Source of the DNA: Apostichopus parvimensis
Lineage: Eukaryota > Echinodermata > Holothuroidea > Aspidochirotida > Stichopodidae
Assembly: GCA_000934455.1 (NCBI GenBank)
Contig: KN882314.1
Location: 125,856 to 148,706 of the forward strand
Direction of reading: 5' to 3'
DNA: 22,851 nt
The notes below the pieces were generated by a model. The model did not search any database, was not told where the DNA came from, and saw nothing but the letters and a program-made list of their open reading frames with translations. Position numbers and translations under genes: made by a program. Below, one piece after another: positions 1 to 10,737 of this stretch (positions are counted from its first letter, which is position 1; each line of letters begins with the position of its first letter).

Positions 1-1105
1 ATGAACAACCTTCGAATTATAAAATTTTCTTTCACATTAATTAGAACAGTAGAATTAAGTATACGCAAGCAAGGTGGAAGGCGGAGTCGATGGAACACGG
101 GGCACGTGCATATCTTGCCAATTTTTTAAGAAAAAAAAATCAACAAGAGTGTCCTTTATGTTGAAAAACATTCAAATACTTGAATATTGTGGTATGAAAT
201 GCTCCTTTAAGGCTAACTCGATAATGACGTCGATTCCTCAGTAACCTCAACATTTTATATATTAATCCAACTTTTTTAAATATAAATTCTAATAACTTAA
301 CCAAAACGTATTCTTTTAATTTGATATGAAGAACACGACCATTTGCAACACATGCAGCACCATTTTGCCGAACATTTCAAATTTGTAATCTAAAAATGTT
401 ATTTGAGACCAACAAATGCATGTTTTGTTAATATGTTATTAGAAAACTCTTATGCTTTGTTTGATCTGTGTGTTAGACTTAATTCTCCAGCCACTTTATG
501 AAACTGAATGCTTAAAAAATCCTTACTGGAAAATATTTAAAAGTGTTGTAGAAGGGCAGCTTGGAGTGTTATGCAGTGTTTTTACCGGTCAAAAACGTTA
601 ACTGAAATTAATTTTGTGTCTAACGGCATCCTTTAAGCTAAAAAAAAGAAAAAAATTGGCCAATCTTTAATGGATAGCATAGCCTGTGATTGTAATTAGC
701 GAGTCAAATTTTTGCGACGGACGAATGACTAAAATGAAGGACTTTATGTAATATTGAAAGCATCATTGGAGACAATAATATAGAGAAATGTTTCAATTAA
801 AATCTAGGTTAAACAAATTAACATTGTCAAATCGTCACGGCGTGGGCTGGAATAGATAAGGCCGAATTTCTTTTATACGTTCCAGATGCTGAAGCCGATT
901 TCACTAATGAGAACAGCTCGTAAATGGTCCGGGACGATACAGTTTCCTATAGGCTTATTAAATGCATGCTACTTGCCAAAAAACCCAAAAACAAGAGTGA
1001 ATGAGGGAGGGAGAAAAAAATTGTATATTTATTCAAACCTTATAACCGACATAATTATTCTCTTATTTCATATCATGATATATGACTGCAAAGGGGGTAT
1101 AACGT
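1..1105. other. AT-rich non-coding DNA
   Basis: No open frame with gene-like composition was found. The stretch is AT-rich with short poly-A and poly-T runs. The only repeat-like signal is a 17-bp sequence at 201-217 that recurs inverted at 10738-10754 (annotated separately). A short open frame starting at 886 runs into the G-rich block and has no recognisable protein features. Confidence 0.6.
201..217 (-). repeat. Repeat-end motif, inverted copy of 10738-10754
   Basis: Read on the minus strand this is GTTAGCCTTAAAGGAGC. It is identical to the plus-strand sequence at 10738-10754, about 10.5 kb away. A TTAAAGG core at an element edge is common among short interspersed elements of marine invertebrates (general knowledge). 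The match does not extend far beyond the 17 bp, so this may be a terminus shared by divergent elements. Confidence 0.45.
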
Positions 1106-1131
1106 TAATTAAATTTAAATGGTTATGGATA

Positions 1132-1164
1132 GGGAGGGTGGAGGGGTATAAAGAGGGGGGGGGT
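1132..1164 (+). other. G-rich block, potential G-quadruplex
   Basis: Four or more G-runs of at least three bases lie within 33 bases on the plus strand, ending in a run of nine G. This fits the usual G-quadruplex pattern (three or more G, short loops), although one loop is about 8 bases. A second, better block lies about 140 bases downstream. Confidence 0.5.
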
Positions 1165-1305
1165 TGAGTGAAGAGACAAAAACCTTCTTTTGAAATCAAG
1201 GAACTTCGACCAAAGCCTAACAGACGAAACTTTATCCTACCATCGTTGTTACATATGATATCTGTCAAAAGAGGCATAGCAGAAAGGGTAGCTTTTTTGT
1301 TTCCT

Positions 1306-1350
1306 GGGAGGAGGTGGGGAGGGGTGGGGAGGGATGGGATGGGTAGGGGT
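1306..1350 (+). other. G-rich block, strong potential G-quadruplex
   Basis: At least seven runs of three or four G are separated by one to five bases on the plus strand. This is a textbook intramolecular G-quadruplex pattern. No gene or promoter next to it is supported, so any role is open. Confidence 0.6.
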
Positions 1351-2260
1351 GATACACATCATCTCATCATTTTCAATGTCTTACATAGAACTGTTCCCTG
1401 AAATATACAACGGACTTCAATTAAGCATAGGTTTCGATACGGACTAGTGTTAATGAACCCCATAAATGCCATTGGAGCTGGCCATAAAAAATTAGAGGCT
1501 TTTAACTGGTTAGTTATTGCCTCCTGCCGTACGTTGCTGCCTCAACTATATCTGTTTTAGATGTTGGTCGTTAAGTCCTATACTTGTTTTATTTCTCTAC
1601 TTCCATAATGTTATCATCTTGCCTATCATTGCGTTGTACTTATGACATTTAAGATTTTAACGGCATATATTCTTATTATTTTTTTTTTATTATTGGAGAA
1701 ATAACGGCTGAAAGTATGACGTCACATGGTGGGCATACTGAGGTATGGAGTATCGACTTTCAAAAATCGATAAGCCAAATTGTTAGAACTCAAGAAGCTT
1801 GACTGAGTTAAATCGAGTCAGACATGACGCGGTACAGTATAATGAATTAGGTTCGTCTCAATTCATTGTTTAGAACAAATGGGGGGAAAAAGCAAATAAG
1901 ATAAATGACATTTATTTAGATTAACTAAACATCCTTCTTGATGATAACGAAATTTCTCCTCTTTTGTTGTTTGTATTTGTTTGTATTTTTGCTATTATTA
2001 TCAACTTTTGTTGACTATTTTTGTCGTTACGTTCATCTTTTTCTCAACAAAAACACATATTAATTCATTGTACTGATGATATCTTAAACTTCAGTTTGAA
2101 AGCTTTATATATTTTGAACGTGTCCCATGTGTACGGTATATGTCATTTTACAACAGTTATATACACGCACGTATATAAGTACATACCTGATACTTATCAC
2201 TTTGATTTTATGGACAAAGATAGTACACCGTGAGGACAGGTTGACATTTTATATAATGGA
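1351..2260. other. AT-rich non-coding DNA
   Basis: No supported gene. It contains one perfect palindromic CRE (TGACGTCA, 1717-1724), short T-runs around 1678-1688, and the lead-in to the 15-bp array. An open frame at 2021-2233 has no recognisable domain and starts from a non-ATG codon. Confidence 0.6.
1717..1724. promoter_or_regulatory. Perfect CRE palindrome
   Basis: TGACGTCA is the consensus full site for CREB/ATF bZIP factors (established knowledge). No nearby transcription start is supported, so function is not implied. Two more perfect copies lie at 16595 and 22050. Confidence 0.3.
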
Positions 2261-2640
2261 ATTGGACATATAGGCCTATGTCATGTAGGCCTATGTCATG
2301 TAGGCCTATGTCATATAGGCCTATGTCATATAGGCCTTTGTCATACTGGCCTATATCATATAGGCCTATGTCACATAGGTCCTATGTCATATAGGCCTAT
2401 ATGAGGCCTATGTCATATAGGCCTATATCATTTAGGCCTATGTCATACTGGCCTTTGTCATATAGGCCTTCGTCATATATGCCTATGTCATATATGCCTA
2501 TATCATATAGGCATTATCATACTGGTATATGTCATAGAGGCCTATGTCATATAGACCTATGTCATATAGGCCTATGTCATATAGGCCTATATCTATAGGG
2601 CTATGTCATATAGGCCTATTTCATATATGTCAGATTATCC
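2261..2640. repeat. 15-bp minisatellite (AGGCCTATGTCATAT)n
   Basis: About 25 head-to-tail units of 15 bp with consensus ATAGGCCTATGTCAT, diverging by single substitutions (for example GTCATGTAGG or GTCATACTGG) and a few indels. Each unit contains the 10-bp palindrome ATAGGCCTAT and a StuI-type AGGCCT core. Because 15 is a multiple of three, the array stays open and yields a spurious protein with MSYRP-like five-residue repeats at 2401-2598. That frame is an artefact of the array, not a gene. Confidence 0.95.
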
Positions 2641-2714
2641 AAGAGCACTAGTCAGTACAGTATATGAATTTAACATTAAAGATATTTAACAGCAGGAACA
2701 ATGCGATATCTAGT

Positions 2715-3110
2715 TTAGATCAGGGACAATCCGACATATAATATGTACAGGAACAACGGAACATCATTATAGAAGAGGGACAATCGGACATAGGTCTATA
2801 TTTTCGAGCAGAGCAATCCGAAGTCCAGTTTAGAGATGGGACAAATCCGACATTAAAGTTATAGTAGGACAAACGGGACATACCGTTTTGTGCATTGACA
2901 ATCGGACATATATTTTCAAGGAGGGACAATCGGACATAAAGTTTAAGGAAGGACAATCAGACATATATTTTAGAGCAGGGACAATATACATTTGTGCATG
3001 TACAATCGGACATATATTTGAGAGCAGGGACAATTGGACATATGTTTTGGAGTGGGGACAATGGGACGTATTAGAGTTGCGTCAATTGGACATATGCCTC
3101 AAGGTATGAA
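2715..3110. repeat. 28-bp degenerate minisatellite
   Basis: Units begin GGGACAATCGGACATATA and continue with a TTTTAGAGCA-like segment. GACAAT starts at 2897, 2925, 2952 and 2980, then 3029 and 3057, giving a spacing of 27-29 bp. A shortened unit lies near 3001. Left units (2715-2890) are more diverged, so the array looks old. Open frames on both strands through this block are by-products of the repeat. It directly follows the 15-bp array. Confidence 0.85.
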
Positions 3111-3217
3111 ACATTGGATTTGATTTGTTTTGACTGACAATTGATCTTATATAGTTAATGCATGGACAGCCAACCATTCGACAGAAGTGAAAATAGAACT
3201 TGACCCAAATCTTAGAG

Positions 3218-3330
3218 CAGGGGCAATCGCATATAAATTTAGTGTGCTGGACACTGTGGCACTGTGACACTGTGACACTTAACGACAGGGACTATAGGAT
3301 ATGTGTCTAGAGCATGGCTAAGTAGTTGTC
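3218..3330. repeat. Decayed continuation of the 28-bp array with an 8-bp repeat
   Basis: The words TTAGAGCAGGGGCAATCGCATATA (3212-3235 region) and GACAGGGACTATAGGATATG resemble diverged 28-bp units. Between them CACTGTGA is repeated about 3.5 times at 3252-3279. This suggests the 28-bp array once extended further to the right. Confidence 0.5.
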
Positions 3331-3706
3331 TGTTTTATCAGAACAGCAGAATATTTAGTGACTACTATTGGCGTTCCATGACTCGTTGAAGGATATGCAC
3401 ATGGTATCGGCTATAGCGTGCTTGACAGAACATCCTTGAAATTGCCTTTCATATAAGTCAAACGTTTTGTAACATTGACACATATCCGATGATTGCTTCA
3501 TAATATCGTGAACGTATGAAATAAGAAAGCCATATATCACACAGACTTTCCATGTTGACGATATGACTAGACTACACTACAACATAAGTTGGCACACGGA
3601 ATGGTGTTGTTGATATTACTGTTGTTGTGGACTTTTGTCTTTTGTAGTTTTATTGACGCGTGTTTCACGTAGTTTCGAACGGTTTCTATAGAGGTTCAAG
3701 TCATGT
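3331..3706. other. Non-coding DNA beside the minisatellites
   Basis: No supported gene. A minus-strand open frame (3355-3540, 61 codons) has fairly gene-like composition but no recognised motif, no convincing splice sites and a non-ATG start, so it is not called. Confidence 0.45.
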
Positions 3707-3712
3707 CTCCCG

Positions 3713-3747
3713 CCTCTACCCCCTCTACCCCCTCTACCCCCTCCCCA
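3713..3747. repeat. 9-bp CCTCTACCC short tandem repeat
   Basis: Three near-perfect 9-bp units starting at 3713, followed by a C-rich remnant. This is a simple-sequence tract. Confidence 0.85.
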
Positions 3748-4080
3748 AGGTATATCACTCTTAAGCAATATCTTCACTTCAAGAAGAAACTCTATCTAAT
3801 GACACAGTTCCCCAATTAAAATTGTAAAGTGAAAAAAACCCTACTCAACTACAGCCTGTATAGGCTTTAAGTAGGATATAAAAATTACCCGTATATCTAT
3901 TGTACTATTGTGTTTAAAGGCTATACAATACAATATTAATCATACCGGCATGTTAGCCTCAATCTTCAACATCAGCTACAATTAGACAATATTAACATAT
4001 TCAAACTATACCGTATGTGTTACTATATACGTATCTACACTGGTTAATATTGTCCTTCTAACAATACAACACATTCTTCC
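3748..4080. other. AT-rich non-coding DNA
   Basis: Nothing gene-like was seen. It is an AT-rich sequence with TAT-type runs. Confidence 0.55.
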
Positions 4081-4437
4081 TCACCTGTTTTTGTTTAAAA
4101 CCTTTATATCAAAAATCTTTTCGACTCAACCTTTTTTATCTTTATCTGTTCCGTTCTTTTCTCCTTTTCTCACTACTTTTACCAATAATTCTCTAATTTG
4201 TACCTGTAATATCTCTAAATCGAATTTCCGAAACGTTTCTTCTTTTTTTCTTCCTTCTCCCTCATGTCTCTTTGCTCATTCAAGTTCAATTTGCAGCCCA
4301 ATCCATCAACTTTCCTCCTTTAGTCCTGCCTCCTCGATTGATTGACATATCATTTTAATTGTCATTGAGGATGCCTTTTTTATCTCTCTCTTTCTCTCCC
4401 TCTGTCTCTCTCCCACTGTCTTTTTTTTTTTTTTATT
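4081..4437. repeat. Pyrimidine-rich tract
   Basis: The plus strand is strongly C/T biased. It ends in a CTCTCT/TTTCTC simple repeat at 4381-4422 and a T-run of about 15. The 84-codon plus-strand frame at 4091-4345 is rich in Ser, Phe and Pro because of this base bias and is not a credible protein. Confidence 0.7.
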
Positions 4438-5240
4438 TGGCGTACCACCCAAAACCATCGTGCAATTAGTATCAAACACGTTTTACATAGTATTCTCTAT
4501 CAGAGCCTTCGAGACACTAGCGTCAAGAGAAGTTATCACGAAAATTAAAACCAAATCTGGTTAAGCGATGGATTTCAAAGACTTTTCATACTTTTTCGCC
4601 CGGGAGCTATCTTGGTAGAAATTAATAAAATATACGCAAGGAGTATTTTAAACTGTCTGTTTTCGATTATGAAATAGAGTTTATTACTTGTGCTTAAGGG
4701 GGGAGCTTAATAAATTTCCACAAGATGCGATTGCTCAAAATGTTAAGAGAGAGAGAAGAAGGAGAGAGAAAAAAATACGAAAAAGAATGACACAAAAAGA
4801 TGAGTAGTTTGGTGATAAAGTCTTCTTGTAGTATTAATGTGATGACAGATCGCACAAAATATTACCCATAAACCTACTTTACTGTCGTTAAAATTCCTGT
4901 CAAACTATAAAATTCGGAAAACTTCGAAAGATAAAAACCCGGGCTACTTTTAATATAATAATATCAATATATTTGTATCCCAAGTCAACTAACAAATGTT
5001 GAGGAACAAAGGGGTACACATTACCACAACTATTTTTTTTTTAAATAATCAATTTCAAGTTGTTTATAGAAAGGAATGGTTTTGTTTATATGCTGGTACC
5101 AAAGAAAAGGGTATAAAAAACCGTATTTGGCTCAGAATTATTTCCAGAACGCTCAAAGTAGCAGAGCTTAATACCAAGATGGAAGAACGACATGCCGTAC
5201 TTTCAAAATGCTCTGGTGCTGCGGTCCGCAAAAACTTATT
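4438..5240. other. AT-rich non-coding DNA
   Basis: No gene or repeat was recognised apart from a purine-rich GAGAGA/GAAGAA stretch near 4747-4773. Confidence 0.55.
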
Positions 5241-5242
5241 AG

Positions 5243-5450
5243 GCCCACGACCTAGGACCTCATAAGAGGACTGACTCACGACCCACCAATTAGACCCATG
5301 ACCTAGGACCTCCCAAGAGGACTGACTCACGACCCAGCAGTTAGACCCACGACCTAGGACCTCCCAAGAGGACTGACTCACGACCCACCAGTTAGACCCA
5401 CGTTCAAGAACCTCCTAAGAGGACTGACTCACGACCCACCAGACCCACAC
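5243..5450. repeat. 51-bp tandem repeat, four copies, each with an AP-1 site
   Basis: Unit starts at 5249, 5300, 5351 and 5402 are exactly 51 bp apart. Each unit reads GACCTAGGACCTC, then AAGAGGACTGACTCACGACCCA, then a spacer ending TTAGACCCA; copies differ at few positions and the fourth is the most diverged. Because 51 is a multiple of three, the minus strand stays open and gives a 105-codon frame (5064-5381) with a 17-residue repeat containing SQSSWEVLGRG. I regard that frame as repeat-generated. Each unit carries TGACTCA, at 5272, 5323, 5374 and 5425. Confidence 0.95.
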
Positions 5451-8400
5451 CCTTCAGAATCGATGTTCAGAATACATAGGGAGAGCTAGCATGGATTATG
5501 GACTAATGATGGGCTTGATGTAAAAACAAAACATAAGTTAATGTATCTCCGTCAGCAAGCTTTGAAAACTGTAGAATAAATTTATCAACGTCTTGAAAAA
5601 ATCTCGAGGCCCACATTTGGGCCACGCACTACAGTTTGCGGAACATCGCTCGAGAGGACATTGATTACAGTATAGCAAAAAAATGCAATTATTGATTATA
5701 ATTGAAATAATCAATGAATCCAACACTTCCCCCTTTTCCACCATCGTTCTGTTACCCCCCCCCCCCACTGCCTCCCCACCCACCAATAGACTTGTATGAA
5801 GTCCGCTGTATACTGGTATTCTAACATTTCATTGCCGGTATCAAAATAATAACATTGTTGTGTCTGTCGTCGAAGTTTTTGTGCGGTTGTTTTACCTGTT
5901 TTAATAACAGTGTCATCCGCGGATTGCTGCGCTCAGACTGTAGTTCTACAGTGATACGATTTTTCAATATAAGATGTATATTTTCCATCATTTTGAGAGG
6001 TTATTACTATAGTTTTGCGATCAATGTGATAAAAATCCAAATAATGGACACTCGGGCTCAATCTTTAACAACCATTTTTAATGCCACCTTCAAACCAATT
6101 CCCCGTGACTGACAAGACCAATTGTCTCACTGAAACGACTCCAATATCTTATACAAGGTTTGTCTGGTCTGTATTCGCCCCGATTTTTTTTTGGTATTAT
6201 GTAATCAATTTCAAAGGGTTCTTAAAAGTTCTATTCAGATGGTTCTGACAATATCTTGTCAACATTTAGAAAAAATACATTGAAGGTGATGGTATAATTC
6301 ATTTGTATAATTTATATGAGCCAGAACGAGATTCCTTTTGTTTTGGGCGGTGGGGGGGGGGGTGGAGATTGAGGGCAAGGGACAATGTTTATGACGTTTA
6401 ACCAACGTTAAACTGATGTTATAGGTCATGTCAACGCTAGTTCACAATCAATTTACTACGACTGTTTTGTTCAAGATAAAAAATAAATAAAAAAAAGGGT
6501 TCATCGACTTTCGGTGGAACGATTAAAGGGGATAATGACCAATGACCAGCAAGCCATGGATAATTCCAAATATTAAAATGAAATTGTGACGTATCCCTTG
6601 TGACCAGGTCACTAACCCTACTACCATAGGAGCAATGACTCCACAACTTGGAAAAAGGAAGAACGAAAACAAAGAGAGATAGGGGGAGAGTTTTGTTTGG
6701 ACATTAAAGTATACTTGATAAGTTTAAAGTGCATGGTCAGATCAAGCGTAAGCAAAATCATCACCGATGCGAATTTTTGCGCTGTTTGAACGTCTGATCA
6801 TGAAAGGCACAAACTGATCCGATAATTCCTTCTATTGTTTTGATAAAGTCACCACGGGATCAAAGTTTAATGCCTTCTCGGCGGTCGGTAACCTTTCTTT
6901 TGTACAGGAGAACCGACTCACTTGCAGTAGAAAGCGACCGGCGGAAATCAAACTCTTTTATGATTTCAATCTTGGCCTACTTAATATATATAATAGTACA
7001 AAGGAAAAATAATGTCACCTATTAATTTGTCATCTGCATGGGGGTCCTTTAGATGATAGCTGTGAGAACTGAAAGATAACTGGAAGTTAATCGAGTGTAT
7101 TATACAGGGTTTGGGGTAATTAAGTGTTGCGCTTCGCCGTCAAAGGCATTTCCATACATGTGAAAAATGGTAGAGAGAAATAATATTTCATGTTCGTGAC
7201 TTTCTGGGCTTTATTTAATTTCAATCGTAACTATATCAGACACATTGATCTATGTCAATTTATTTTTGGTAATTTGGTTATTGATCGATTTTTGTCGTTG
7301 TTATAATTGTCTTTAATTGTTCGATATTATTGGCTTACAACGTCATGCAAATAAAGTTACTTGATGCGCAACCAGAATAAATATATGTGTCTATAGCAAC
7401 ACCCTTTTTTTTAATATCATTTCAAGGTTACATAAAAAATAAAGCATTTCTTTTCAATTCTTGAATAAAACGATAACAACTTTTCGGTACAGTCCCTAAT
7501 TTCAATATTTCGTGATGAATTAACATGTCGTAAGCGGAGGTAAGTGATTGGTCTGTTAACGTTCTTCATACGCTTGTTGTAGAGAAAACATTACTGTAGT
7601 CCTGTGTATAAATGATATATATCTGCATCCGTTTCTACAGCCTGTTCATCATCTTCCAGTTTTCGCCAAGAGTGATCAATCAAATCAATCAATCAATAAA
7701 AACGCTAATTGAACGTAGTTGAAAATCAAGTTGAGATACATTTTGATAACAACCTAGTCATACGTACAGTAAGGTAAGCACATAGCCTACGCCTGCGTAA
7801 AGTTATGTCACGTGATGTCGTTAACGCTCTGCAGGAACACCACGAGAAAATGAGTTTTGAAGATGTCTTAAGCTAAAGATGATGTTTGTGTTTCCTTTTT
7901 CCTCTATAGTAATGCCTATACTCTGGAATCATCAACAAGTTATGTTAGTTATACCCATGGGACTATATGGAGGCTTTACATACCACCACCCCCTTGTACT
8001 GAATTATGCTGGGGTGGGGGTGGGGGTGTAGCTGTAAAGGTTTTTAATGTAAGTTTCCCAGCATGTTCACATAACGAGACGTCTAACAATCTATCGCCCA
8101 ATACTCAAAACGGTGTCATTCCGACTGCATATTGATGATTTCTGTCGAAATGAATTACTTTTGATGCACCAAATGCCAAAAGATGGGTCGCTCGAATTGA
8201 ACAGAATTGATCATTTAAATGAATTAGTTCAGTTCGTTTGCCCTATCAAGTTTCTTTGCAGCAGCTTTTTCTCTTTTTCTTTTCTTTTTTATCTGTCTGT
8301 CTTCTTTCTTTGGAAAGTTTTATATTCATCTGCAATTTTGTGACATCATTCATTTATATTTGCGACTCAAACAAGGCTTAGACACCTCCAATTTAATTAC
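5451..8400. other. Long non-coding stretch
   Basis: No supported gene. It contains a C12 run (5755-5766), a G11 run (6352-6362), an AATC tetranucleotide cluster near 7676-7698, and a G-rich block (8011-8028). Open frames at 5538-5786 (-), 5855-6112 (+), 6437-6646 (-), 6840-7025 (+) and 8113-8343 (+) lack recognisable motifs. The last has reasonable composition up to about residue 48, then becomes a T-rich tract. Confidence 0.55.
8011..8028 (+). other. G-rich block, potential G-quadruplex
   Basis: GGGGTGGGGGTGGGGGTG contains three long G-runs, and the long runs can be split to give a fourth. An upstream CCACCACCCCC (7983-7993) could instead pair with it as a hairpin. Confidence 0.4.
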
Positions 8401-9340
8401 AAACTATCGTTTTAATTTTAGAACGGCAGCGATAGCGTGTCCTCGCTGCATTCATGCAAGGCTTCTCGGTTCATTGATTGGTTCGATTACAGAATGACCA
8501 GCTAAATCTTCTAATATGGAAAAGATAGCTTTGTCGAGATTGAACATAAAAAACGACGAGAGTGGGCGCCTTAGCGACAGGCCAATTTTCCCGCTCTTAA
8601 TATTGGGGAAATTCTTTCAACTGGAATTTTACGTCATTGATTCAGAAAATTCAATTCCAGTATAGACGTCGAGATCAGTTAATAGCTCTACAAAATCCAT
8701 ATTTCCAATCTCATTGAAATGGTTATAATCACCTTCTCCGCCATCGATCGAACAACATCTGAGGACGCGGATTTTCTAGTTAATATTTTCCCGCCGAAAA
8801 AAAAAGAACGTACATACGAGCAGACGACACGAGCGCCATGCGTTGTGCAAGAACCATGTTACAATACAAGTCGGCTCCCTAGAACTACAACGCTCGATTA
8901 ACTTTTTCTCTCCGGATTAGAAACCGAAATTTTTTTGAAAATTAAAAAAATTAGAAGAGGCATTGAGAGCTGTTGGGCTCAGAAAGCGTGAAGAGATAGA
9001 ATTGTTACGCTACATTTGACAAACAGGCAGAATCGATCGCCAGGTGGATTTCGTCGTGTCAATTCGACCATCGAGAGAAAAGTGGAAAAAGATATAAAAA
9101 TGTGGGGAATTGTGGAGACATTTGCAGACGGATCAATTGTAATACAGGGTGTCTTCCTCCGGGCGGTGAATGGAGGATCTCCTTAGCGCAATAAACAAGC
9201 TATATGTTGGTGCCGTGGCATTGCGATCATTGCCACGACACGGTGGAAAGTGGAGCACGCATGTACCTGAAAAGAGGGCGTTACAGGTGCGACCGATTTG
9301 GAACGGGCGAAAAGATTCGTCAACTTCAATAAAGCCTGTC
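8401..9340. promoter_or_regulatory. CpG-richer region with E2F-like and CCAAT motifs
   Basis: CpG dinucleotides and GC content rise by eye relative to the flanks. CCAAT followed by TTTTCCCGC lies at 8582-8594, and TTTCCCGCC at 8787-8795. Both match the E2F consensus TTTSSCGC (established knowledge). A hairpin lies at 9210-9241. Together these could mark a promoter or enhancer, but no transcript start or coding exon here is supported. Short frames on both strands (8719-8901 and 9133-9483) look fortuitous. Confidence 0.2.
9210..9241. other. Short inverted repeat (hairpin)
   Basis: GTGCCGTGGCA (9210-9220) and TGCCACGACAC (9231-9241) are complementary at 10 of 11 positions across a 10-base loop. 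It is too short for a microRNA precursor. Confidence 0.5.
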
Positions 9341-9348
9341 AGTTTTTT

Positions 9349-9386
9349 CCCCCTTCTTCTTCTTCTTCTTCCTCTTCTCCTTCTTT
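9349..9386. repeat. (TTC)n / (CTTCTT)n microsatellite
   Basis: Interrupted TTC/CTT/CTC repeat on the plus strand. On the minus strand it codes an Arg-rich stretch in the frame 9133-9483, which explains that frame's odd RRRRGRRRRRR composition. Confidence 0.85.
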
Positions 9387-9389
9387 GAA

Positions 9390-10260
9390 ATGGCACGCTT
9401 CCAGTTATTCGCTTAATAAATGTCGTCATTCTGGTAAAGTTTTTGTTTTTCGTCTTTCGTGCATGTATAATCCGTTTTCTCATTCACTGTCAGTAGCTTC
9501 CTGTTGTCAGTATATATTGTGCATGGTTCCGTTGGATTGAACATAAGAATGTGATAAAAAGCTACAACGTACGGTGCTGTTAAAGCAAACCTAGGCTTTT
9601 TTTTTTGTTTTGTTTTTGTTGTTGTTGGAAGATTCAATTTTGCGATGGATTGTAACTGTTTTGTCACTCTGATTAAGACAAACGGCTTCCGACATAATCA
9701 AACTAAAAGATCTTCGTGGTTATAATAATTTATAAGTGCTATTGGCTACTCATTAAGGGGTTATGAATCGGTTGTGAAATTTAATGTATGGTATTACTTT
9801 CTGGTATGTTTTTTTTTTATTGTTTTACCCGTTGAAGTTTAATGCCTGATATAACATCGTTACAAATGTATCGAAAACTAAAGCAACAAATGTTTTTTTT
9901 TAATATATACCTTAATGTTTCCTGAGATGAACCAAGATTGTAACAATAAATTGTACCAATTTACATGCCAGCTTAAAAAACAACACGCTTACGTCGGTAT
10001 TATACCGATGTATATTTGTGTATAATATAAGCCTAGACAGATATTAGCAAACGTTATTGTATAAACTAAATAGCCAATATATTTGTGTATAGTACAGAAA
10101 TATACTCATAAGGAATGAATCGACGAATTTAAGGGCAAGTTTTTATCTAAACCTAAAACTCCCTCATTCACATTCTTCCAGAGCGAATACCAAAGGTAAT
10201 GAATCGTGTACAATAAATGGAATTAGTCTTCAATCTTAAACTCTAAAGTAGTGTTGCGTT
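9390..10260. other. AT-rich non-coding DNA
   Basis: No gene was recognised. Several T-runs and a small hairpin TCGGTA-TTA-TACCGA (9993-10007) are present. Confidence 0.55.
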
Positions 10261-10264
10261 TCCT

Positions 10265-10310
10265 GTGCGCACGCACGCACGCACGCGCGCACGCGCGTGA
10301 ATGTGTGTGG
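10265..10310. repeat. (CGCA/CG)n alternating purine-pyrimidine tract
   Basis: Alternating GC/AC dinucleotides (CGCACGCACGCACGCGCGC...) run to 10298 and are followed by ATGTGTGTGG. Such alternation is the classic Z-DNA-prone pattern. Confidence 0.85.
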
Positions 10311-10737
10311 GGTTTTTTTTTTGTGGGTTTTTGTCCAGTATTTATATACCGTCATTCTCAAATGATGACATAAGGCAAACATTTATATTGTAGACCGTTA
10401 AAACACTGTTTTCATTTCTTTCAGAATAAATGATATTTGTGACTCGTGAATAAGTGACTGGACTACTTAGTCTATCACGCAAATCAATAGGTCACTTCCA
10501 CAGATACAATACAAAACTTAAAAAGAACATAATACTTTCATGGCCATCAAATAACATGCTTAAAATACATTACAAATTTGCCAAGGACAAATTGTGTTAA
10601 TTGTCATCCAAGGGTGTTCTGCTATTCATATGAAGGTAAAAAGAACATGTTTGGTCTAGTTATGGTCTTTATTTAGATTAAACAATGGATTAATATTAAC
10701 ATTTAGGCCTGCACTAAGTAGCGGACATCATCGTCAG
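10311..10737. other. AT-rich non-coding DNA
   Basis: Nothing gene-like was seen beyond T-runs following the alternating tract. Confidence 0.55.

Noticed and set aside
2401..2598. 65-codon frame with MSYRP-type repeats
   Set aside because: Generated by the 15-bp minisatellite, whose period is a multiple of three; it has no independent coding signal.
2261..3110. Tandem repeats as a possible CRISPR array
   Set aside because: Units are directly adjacent without unique spacers, and the sequence context is eukaryotic.
3355..3540. 61-codon minus-strand frame with gene-like composition
   Set aside because: No convincing acceptor or donor, no motif, and it lies beside degenerate minisatellites.
5064..5381. 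105-codon minus-strand frame with 17-residue repeats (SQSSWEVLGRG)
   Set aside because: Explained by the 51-bp tandem array. No signal peptide or gene context, and the non-repeat part has no motif.
8470..8500. GGTTCGATTAC, resembling a tRNA T-loop
   Set aside because: The flanking bases do not form the five-pair T stem, and no acceptor or anticodon arm lies at the right distance.
9133..9483. 116-codon Arg-rich minus-strand frame
   Set aside because: The poly-Arg block is the complement of a TTC/CTT microsatellite; the remainder has no recognisable domain and overlaps plus-strand frames of equal quality.
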